64,000 nt of DNA from Agrococcus sp. KRD186 (GTDB lineage: Bacteria; Actinomycetota; Actinomycetes; Actinomycetales; Microbacteriaceae), in NCBI RefSeq assembly GCF_017168255.1, contig NZ_JABFAP010000001.1, forward strand, positions 556,007-620,006, given 5' to 3'. Below, piece after piece: positions 59,088 to 64,000 of the stretch. The notes under the pieces were generated by a model that saw only the letters and a list, made by a program, of their open reading frames with translations, did not search any database and was not told where the DNA came from. The stretch's first letter is position 1; each line of letters begins with the position of its first letter. The translations under genes were made by a program, and so were the position numbers.

Positions 59088-59098
59088 CGGCGCACCGG

Positions 59099-59842
59099 AT
59101 GGAGAACGCGATGCCGCTAAATACGGAGTGGGCGATCGGTGAACTCGATCGCTTCCTAGAACTCACCGACGGCTCATTTCAAGGAGATCCCGAGGACATG
59201 GGCGTTTGGTTCGTAGCCAACGGCAACCAGGACCAGATAGTCGCCCAGTGGGCCGTGGCCCGGCGAATCCTTTTGCGTATGTCTCCCGACTGGGTGCTCA
59301 GTGATGAGCCAGTCTCCGCCTACGAGCCTGAGTGGAAGAGACAGCGGGAAGCCGTATTGGAGGCGCAGGCCTTGTTGTCTCGAAAGCGTGAGATCGACGA
59401 GAATCTGGGGGACAAGGCTCCCAGCCTGTCCGCGTCAGGATTTCACCCATGGGTGTGGGAGGGCGCGCGGGCGCTCTGGCAGTCGGGTTACTACCGTTCG
59501 GCAGTCGAGGACGCAGCGAAAAAGGTCAACGCAGAAACGCAGAACAAGCTTGGCCGTCGTGACGTGAGCGAAGCCGAGCTGTTCAAGTTCGCGTTCTCCG
59601 AGGACCTTCCTCGGGTAGGCGGTGCCCGTCTGCGTCGCATGGCCCCGGAGCCAGGCAACAAGACGTACGCGTCTATGCAACGGGGTGCCCGAACATTGGC
59701 GGAAGGAATCTATGCGGGCATCCGTAATCCGCTCGGACACGCGGATCCCGCTGATCTCGACGAGCAGGTCGCTCTCGAGTATTTGGCAGCGCTCAGTATT
59801 CTGGCTCGCTGGGTCGACCAATCTCTCGTGGACTCCGTCTAG
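59099..59842 (+). CDS. HEPN-type protein of the TIGR02391/Ymh family, possible RNase effector
   Basis: A 247-residue protein with an N-terminal region of unknown fold and a C-terminal helical domain beginning FHPWVWEGARALWQSGYYRSAVEDAAKKVN and ending GARTLAEGIYAGIRNPLGHADP. The last segment contains R209-N-P-L-G-H214, the Rx4H motif of HEPN ribonucleases. The overall pattern matches the Ymh-like family (TIGR02391), known to occur in restriction loci and mobile elements, of unknown function. It starts 11 bp after hsdR on the same strand, so it is likely co-expressed with the restriction system. An ATG at 59111 is an alternative start. Confidence 0.78.
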   Translation: MENAMPLNTEWAIGELDRFLELTDGSFQGDPEDMGVWFVANGNQDQIVAQWAVARRILLRMSPDWVLSDEPVSAYEPEWKRQREAVLEAQALLSRKREIDENLGDKAPSLSASGFHPWVWEGARALWQSGYYRSAVEDAAKKVNAETQNKLGRRDVSEAELFKFAFSEDLPRVGGARLRRMAPEPGNKTYASMQRGARTLAEGIYAGIRNPLGHADPADLDEQVALEYLAALSILARWVDQSLVDSV

Positions 59843-60021
59843 ATCAGGACTCAGCTGGCAGTGCAGACCGGGTGTCTGTGACAGGCGGCCCGAACTGATC
59901 GCGGTGTCCGGGGTGAGGGATCGGTTTACGGGTTCCTCCTCGCCGAGGCAAACGGCGCGGGCTCGCTCTCGCTCTCGCTTGCCGTGCTTCACTGGTGCCG
60001 AACCGAAACGCGTTTGAGTAG

Positions 60022-61407
60022 GTGAATGTGGCTGGCGTAGTTGACCTGATCGATAGTCGTGCTGTGACGGTGGAGCTGCTATCAAGACCGCTCGACTGGC
60101 GAGTACGTGTCGTCGAAGAGATAGTGGTGGAGTCAGCCACGTCCTGCCTGCGTAGCCGCTCGCTCCAAGTCTCTCCGCTTCGGCGCTTATTACGGCGTCA
60201 CGTTCGTCGCAACGCCACGCACGCGTTGCTCGCCATGAATGTTGCTCCAATGCCCCGAGGACCGCTGCTCGACTTCAGTGTGGAGGGCCCGGAAGGATCC
60301 GGTTGGCTCCTCCCGCGCGTCGAAATCGCCGAGAGGCAAGCGCTGTATCTTGAATCGCTGGCAAAGCAGATCCGGCTGGAGACGAGTCCACAACTGCACG
60401 GACTGCTTGTGGCGATATGCGGGTTCACGGGGGAGTGGATCGGCGATTCTCTAGATCGGGCGACGCTGGAACGCTATCTGGAACTTGGGGTCGGAGAGGT
60501 CCTCCCCAAGGATGCGGTAGCCGCATGGCGAGAAGTGGCAGATGCGTGCCGAGCCGTGTTGAGACCCTTCTTGGACGTGTTCAAGGGATACTCCGCTCCT
60601 GAAGATCCAGCGCTCGTCATTCCTGAAATACTTGAAGCTGGCGTCATCAGCAACTTCGACGAGGCTACGGCCCTACTAGGCGAGTATCGCGAGCTCATTG
60701 AACGGTTGCACAGGCATCATCGAGAACACGATGGCTCCCCGGGTCTCGAGTTCCTGCGATCGCTCGCTGACTACGCGAATCACTTCGACTTGATGGTTGC
60801 GCTCAAGGTGCCGCTGGACGAGCCATTCCTCGTGAAGATTGAGGATCGTCGGGCGCTGAAGCTAACGGCACTTCGAAACACAGGGGATCAAGAGCTTGTA
60901 GTCGCGGACGCGCAAACGAACCATGTCACGTTTAAGGTGCCCGACCCGAACGTGCGGATTGCTGCTTTTTCGGCGCGCGTTCCTGGCAGTCCGGCGTTCG
61001 CGCAGGGCGCGTTTCATGCGAGGGAGGATGAGCAAGGCGTCTCGCTATATGCGCATGAAACCGAACGCGACTACCGCATCAGGCTCGTATTCAAGTTGGC
61101 GCCCCTCGCGCGACTGCGCGTCGTCCCGTGGTTCGCGAGTTTGCTGCTCTTCCTATTGACGGCGGCTCTGTTGGTGGATCAGCCGACCGACTTACGTACG
61201 TTGGCGCTCATTACTGGTCCAGCGGCGCTCGGGGCTTCGATTCTGCTGGTCCGCGAGGCTTCGACCCTCGGGTCACGACTGCGACTGTTGGCCTCGGTCG
61301 CTGTGCTCGTGGCTCTTACGTGCCTGACACTCGCGTCCGTGTGGCTGTTCGTGATCGGGATGCTGGACGCCTCGGGCGCTGACCAGGTCAAATACCTTCG
61401 AAGTTAG
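60022..61407 (+). CDS. Unknown membrane protein with large soluble N-terminal region
   Basis: I do not recognise this 461-residue protein. About 370 soluble residues, with a predicted helical part (ALYLESLAKQIRLETSP; EYRELIERLHRHHREHDG) and a beta-rich part (LKVPLDEPFLVKIEDRR..VVADAQTNHVTFKVPDPNV), precede three hydrophobic helices at about 374-391, 397-415 and 424-450. The soluble part probably faces the cytoplasm. GTG start at 60022, with a second in-frame GTG at 60028. Codon use is more A+T-rich than core genes. It follows the HEPN gene by about 180 bp on the same strand. Confidence 0.7.
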   Translation: MNVAGVVDLIDSRAVTVELLSRPLDWRVRVVEEIVVESATSCLRSRSLQVSPLRRLLRRHVRRNATHALLAMNVAPMPRGPLLDFSVEGPEGSGWLLPRVEIAERQALYLESLAKQIRLETSPQLHGLLVAICGFTGEWIGDSLDRATLERYLELGVGEVLPKDAVAAWREVADACRAVLRPFLDVFKGYSAPEDPALVIPEILEAGVISNFDEATALLGEYRELIERLHRHHREHDGSPGLEFLRSLADYANHFDLMVALKVPLDEPFLVKIEDRRALKLTALRNTGDQELVVADAQTNHVTFKVPDPNVRIAAFSARVPGSPAFAQGAFHAREDEQGVSLYAHETERDYRIRLVFKLAPLARLRVVPWFASLLLFLLTAALLVDQPTDLRTLALITGPAALGASILLVREASTLGSRLRLLASVAVLVALTCLTLASVWLFVIGMLDASGADQVKYLRS

Positions 61408-61497
61408 CCGGCCGGGACAGCGACGTCGCGCCCGGCGCAGGCAGCGTGGCATCGCATGATGTCCGCGGCCAGTACTAATCTGCTGACAGGAGGCACG

Positions 61498-61662
61498 ATG
61501 GCTAAGAACACAGGACGTGGCGCCCGGCAGGGCGCGGTGACTGGACGGTCCCAGGTGCGGACCGCCTCTGGCACGTGGGCTAAGCGCAACACCTCGACCG
61601 GTAGATTCATCCAGGTGAAGGCAACGGGCGGCAGCTTCAAGGGCGTTCGCAAGGAAAAGTAA
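61498..61662 (+). CDS. Small basic protein of unknown function
   Basis: A 54-residue Lys/Arg/Gly/Thr-rich protein (MAKNTGRGARQGAVTG...STGRFIQVKATGG...KGVRKEK), with almost no acidic residues. A perfect AGGAGG (61488-61493) sits four bases before the ATG at 61498, so translation is likely strong. An in-frame ATG at 61456 lacks a site. It resembles small nucleic-acid-binding proteins in composition, but I can name no family. Confidence 0.65.
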   Translation: MAKNTGRGARQGAVTGRSQVRTASGTWAKRNTSTGRFIQVKATGGSFKGVRKEK

Positions 61663-61878
61663 TTGGAGGGGTCTTGAGCCTGAGCCAGTTGACGAGTTCC
61701 TCAAGGTGTCACGCCGAAGTAGCGCGTGCGCGTTCCATTTGATTCGCGGTTTCCGATAGCGACCGCCGAGTCTTGCATCCGGGTAGAGCCTGCTCCAGAC
61801 ACTGCTTCGCTAGCAGCGACTCACCGTCGGCGCCGAGCGGGCGCATCCCGCGGGCCCGCCTCGGGAGGCCGCCCGCGG
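61663..61878. other. Intergenic region with no recognised feature
   Basis: 216 bp between the small basic protein and the converging membrane protein gene. I see no gene or obvious terminator in it. Confidence 0.5.
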
Positions 61879-62514
61879 TCATGCCGACCTGGTCAGGTCG
61901 CTTCTCTCGCGAGTCGGAGAGGCGAACCACAGCCAGCGCCGCCGCTCAACAGGGTAGGCGTCGAGTCGCGACCACCACCTTCCGCTCGAGTCCCGGAAGA
62001 GCACCTCGATAGCTAAGGGCTCACGGCTGTGCTCGCATTCAGGGATCAAGAATTCAACTTCCCAAACGCTCTTTGGTTCGGCGACATCGATCCATTCCGT
62101 AGCGCAAATGGGGCCAGCAGGGGTGTCGTCGAGTGCGACCCGCAGACGGAGGGGGCCAACGATCTCCTCGCTCCTGTTGTGAACTTGGACGTGGTGAGTG
62201 GTGTGATCGTGAAGGAGGCGGAAAACTTGATCGCCGTCGGGGTACTCAGTCTCCGCGGGTTCGACGCCTATCGAGTCGAACAGATAGATGTGAGAGACAC
62301 GTTTGCCTTTAGGTAACACCTGAGTCGCGTACGAACGTGAATAAACCTTGCGAGCCTGCTCCTCGCGTCGCACCCTCGCGTTCGAAGCGTATGTGCGGAC
62401 CGCGACGATGAGAGCGATCAACCCGCCGATCGCGACCAGCCAATTTCGCAGTGGCTCCCAGAGCGGCCATGTCCACACGTCCCACGCCGATACAGCAGTC
62501 CAATCGATCCCCAC
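61879..62514 (-). CDS. Unknown single-span membrane protein
   Basis: A 211-residue protein with a Trp-rich N-terminus (WTAVSAWDVWTWPLWEPL), one hydrophobic helix at about 23-42 (NWLVAIGGLIALIVAV), a basic stretch (RVRREEQARK), and a soluble domain with alternating hydrophobic residues suggestive of beta strands (HHVQVHNRSEEIVGPLRLRVAL; WEVEFLIPE). It is probably anchored with the domain in the cytoplasm. GTG start; no good binding site. Function unknown. Confidence 0.65.
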   Translation of the reverse strand: MGIDWTAVSAWDVWTWPLWEPLRNWLVAIGGLIALIVAVRTYASNARVRREEQARKVYSRSYATQVLPKGKRVSHIYLFDSIGVEPAETEYPDGDQVFRLLHDHTTHHVQVHNRSEEIVGPLRLRVALDDTPAGPICATEWIDVAEPKSVWEVEFLIPECEHSREPLAIEVLFRDSSGRWWSRLDAYPVERRRWLWFASPTRERSDLTRSA

Positions 62515-63254
62515 CTTCGCACGCTACCCACCGGAAGGCGAGTCGGGGCGCAGGCTCGGCGAGCGGCCCCACTCAGCTCGTGGTCGAACAGTGCCATCGA
62601 CTGGCAGCTTCGGTGCGCAGCCCGGGCATCAAGTGGAGCGCTGCCCCTGCTGCGAAGATTCCGATGTGGCCGCAGCGGGCGTTCCATCGGCCCGGACGCC
62701 GTCGCACAACGGCTACGCGCTGCGTGTCGCAAACGATCGTTTGTGTGACAGGCGCGGGCCTATCGCGTTTGAGGCGCACAGCTTGAGATCTGCGTCTCTC
62801 AGAATTGCCTCTCACAATCAACCTCTCAGCTGGCTGCTTGGTGCACGAGTTGTGGAACCCGTGGACCTGCCGAGTCGGCCTGCTCCACCGCGTGAGACTT
62901 GCTGCATTGGCGACCACAGGCTCGCCGATCGTTTACGAGTGATAATGAGCGCTATCGCGCTCCAACCGCGGGCGCGCGGTCGCCATTGCGCGCCTCCCAT
63001 GTCTAGCCTTGTCCCATCTGAGGAGCGAGTTTGGAGGGGGAAGCGATACGGGGCCATCACGCCGCGACCCGGCGAGCATCGGCGTCGGCACGCGGCTTGA
63101 CAGCGTGATTGCCGTGGCGGGCGACTGATACCGCAACCTTCACGCCGTCACGCAGATGCTCACTCGAATCGCTAGGGACCGCCCCGACGGGCGCGTGGTG
63201 CAACAGGTAAGGGGCTACGGCCTTTGGCCAGGCCGAGCCGGCCGGAAACAGTCA
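62515..63254. other. 740-bp stretch without convincing genes
   Basis: Short overlapping frames on both strands have no binding sites or family resemblance. A 14-bp perfect palindrome lies at 62730-62743. This may be decayed island DNA. Confidence 0.6.
62730..62743. promoter_or_regulatory. 14-bp perfect palindrome CAAACGATCGTTTG
   Basis: The sequence is its own reverse complement and could be a repressor operator. It lies 216 bp upstream of the minus-strand membrane protein gene; its protein partner is unknown. Confidence 0.45.
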
Positions 63255-63782
63255 TTACCGCCGATTCCGAAGGGCCTTCTCATGGTGACTCATACCGTCG
63301 TGAAAGGCCTGTGCAAGCGCCAGGCGTCGCCGCATCTGTAGGTCGGTCCCGCGCTGAGGGCCGTCAAGAGTGCGCGTCAATGCCTCGCGACCAAGCGGTT
63401 CGGCCATGACAAGAAGCGGCAGGAGTCCCGCCCGGGCCTGCCTCAGCTGCGAGGTTGCGGCCTCAAGAGAAAGCTCTCGTCGGTCAGTGATTGGCGCGCG
63501 GCCAGCCTTGCGAAGCTCCGCTCGATCTTGGACTTGGCGGAGTGGTGAGCCGGGTCGAGCCGCTCCAAGCTTTGAAAGCGCTTCCTGCGAGCACAACTCG
63601 CTGATGATGAATAGTAGTTCCGTCGCCGCAGCCGCCGCTTCTGCCGTCGCGCCCGCTTGTTCTCGTCGCTGGCGAGAGAATGACCAGGCACCAGTCCAAT
63701 CTAACGTGGGCAAGTCATCAAACCGGTTCGAAACGTGTGCTTCCCACTGGGCCAGAGTTTGCATGCGCGATTGTATGCACAA
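63255..63782 (-). CDS. Hypothetical protein next to an insertion sequence
   Basis: An open frame of up to 175 residues, helical and rich in Ala, Leu and Arg (GATAEAAAAATELLFIISELCSQEALSKLG; LEAATSQLRQARAGLLPLLVMAEPLGREALT). Codon use is mixed, as in the surrounding island. Its first codon is only a few bases from the insertion-sequence end at about 63787, so the original start may have been cut off; ATG 63764 (MQTLAQWEAH) is another possible start. No family recognised. Confidence 0.45.
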   Translation of the reverse strand: MCIQSRMQTLAQWEAHVSNRFDDLPTLDWTGAWSFSRQRREQAGATAEAAAAATELLFIISELCSQEALSKLGAARPGSPLRQVQDRAELRKAGRAPITDRRELSLEAATSQLRQARAGLLPLLVMAEPLGREALTRTLDGPQRGTDLQMRRRLALAQAFHDGMSHHEKALRNRR

Positions 63783-63786
63783 TTTC

Positions 63787-64000
63787 GGCTCTCCTGACGT
63801 ACCTGTGGGTCAGTTTCGGCCTGGGAGGGTGGGGCGGTGGCCGCCGAGGTTGAGCAGGGCGAGGGCGATCAGGGCTTCGGGTGATTTGAAGCCGTATGCC
63901 ATCCGGGTGATGAGTCGGATCTTGGTGTTGGTCGACTCGATGAGGCCGTTGGAGAGGTTGTGCTCGATCGCGGCGAGGATCCGTGCCCGGTGTTTGACGA
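63787..64000. mobile_element. ISL3-family insertion sequence, one end
   Basis: The element begins near GGCTCTCCTGACGTACC (from 63788), the presumed terminal inverted repeat, and contains the 3' end of the transposase gene. The other end and any target duplication are outside the window. Confidence 0.75.
63810..64000 (-). CDS. ISL3-family transposase, C-terminal part only
   Basis: 63 codons including the stop are visible, reading HRARILAAIEHNLSNGLIESTN and TKIRLITRMAYGFKSPEALIALALLNLGG, the highly conserved end of the DDE_Tnp_ISL3 domain, which includes the catalytic Glu region (NGLIES). The stop codon lies 23 bases from the presumed end of the element. The remainder of the gene continues beyond the right edge, so it is not known whether the transposase is intact. 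Confidence 0.92.
   Translation of the reverse strand, partial: VKHRARILAAIEHNLSNGLIESTNTKIRLITRMAYGFKSPEALIALALLNLGGHRPTLPGRN

Larger units (their letters stand above)
50442..64000. mobile_element. Putative tRNA-Pro integrated genomic island, right end outside window
   Basis: It begins at tRNA-Pro and contains an excisionase-like gene, a tyrosine integrase, a type I restriction system, unknown genes and an ISL3 fragment. Core genes are absent from 50.5 kb to the edge, and base composition shifts towards A+T in several genes. No second copy of the tRNA 3' end is visible, so the attR site is probably to the right. Confidence 0.75.

Noticed and set aside
62348..63100. 250-codon plus-strand frame
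   Set aside because: Partly antisense to the membrane protein gene, low-quality composition, no binding site or motif.
63175..63190. Possible attR copy of the tRNA-Pro 3' end
   Set aside because: Only nine bases (CGCCCCGAC) match, expected by chance in this composition.

Overview
The window is chromosomal DNA from a G+C-rich actinobacterium, most likely of the family Microbacteriaceae. The evidence is the gene order (PASTA kinase, Rv2175c-like protein, polyprenyl synthetase, DUF3040, mraZ and the division/cell-wall cluster), a division cluster without ftsA, a mycothiol-type DsbA-like protein, a DUF222/13E12 HNH nuclease and GTG-rich start codons. A narrower guess such as Agrococcus would be inference only.

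Positions 1-4.2 kb carry a membrane Ser/Thr kinase (cut by the left edge) divergent from its likely DNA-binding partner, a GIY-YIG nuclease cassette flanked by direct and inverted repeats, a trans-polyprenyl diphosphate synthase and a DUF3040 membrane protein. Positions 4.4-24.6 kb are a long, tightly overlapped division and peptidoglycan cluster on the + strand: mraZ-rsmH-ftsL-ftsI-murE-murF-mraY-murD-ftsW-murG-murC-ftsQ-ftsZ-yggS-sepF-yggT-divIVA(wag31)-lspA-rluD. It is followed by dnaE, hisD, nrdR and pyrD. Cytoplasmic precursors are built by MurC/D/E/F, loaded on lipid by MraY and MurG, and polymerised and cross-linked by FtsW/FtsI at the FtsZ-SepF ring, while DivIVA directs polar growth.

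Positions 31-37 kb hold a DUF3043 protein, an M20 dipeptidase, an A-type Fe-S carrier and cytochrome aa3 oxidase genes (ctaC, ctaD, ctaF). Positions 36.8-42.4 kb are a minus-strand run, transcribed pepN then mscS-like, truncated globin and FAD dehydrogenase. Positions 42.5-50.2 kb contain a DsbA-like nitroreductase, rpiB, an Fpg/Nei glycosylase, a lipoprotein, an HNH nuclease, tRNA-Gly, a GH1 beta-glucosidase and a TetR regulator with a membrane partner.

From tRNA-Pro (50.44 kb) to the right edge the window looks like an integrated island: small HTH/excisionase-like protein, tyrosine integrase, a complete type I restriction-modification system (hsdM, hsdS, hsdR), a HEPN-type (TIGR02391/Ymh-like) protein 11 bp after hsdR, an unknown three-helix membrane protein, a 54-residue basic protein, an unknown single-span membrane protein, and the end of an ISL3-family insertion sequence. 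Base and codon use is visibly more A+T-rich in hsdS and beyond 59 kb than in the core genes. The right boundary of the island is not inside the window.

The items most worth a second look are the repeat-bounded GIY-YIG cassette, the head-to-head 19-bp repeat array beside tRNA-Pro, the HEPN and membrane protein pair behind the restriction system, and the altered DNPR motif of MurE.
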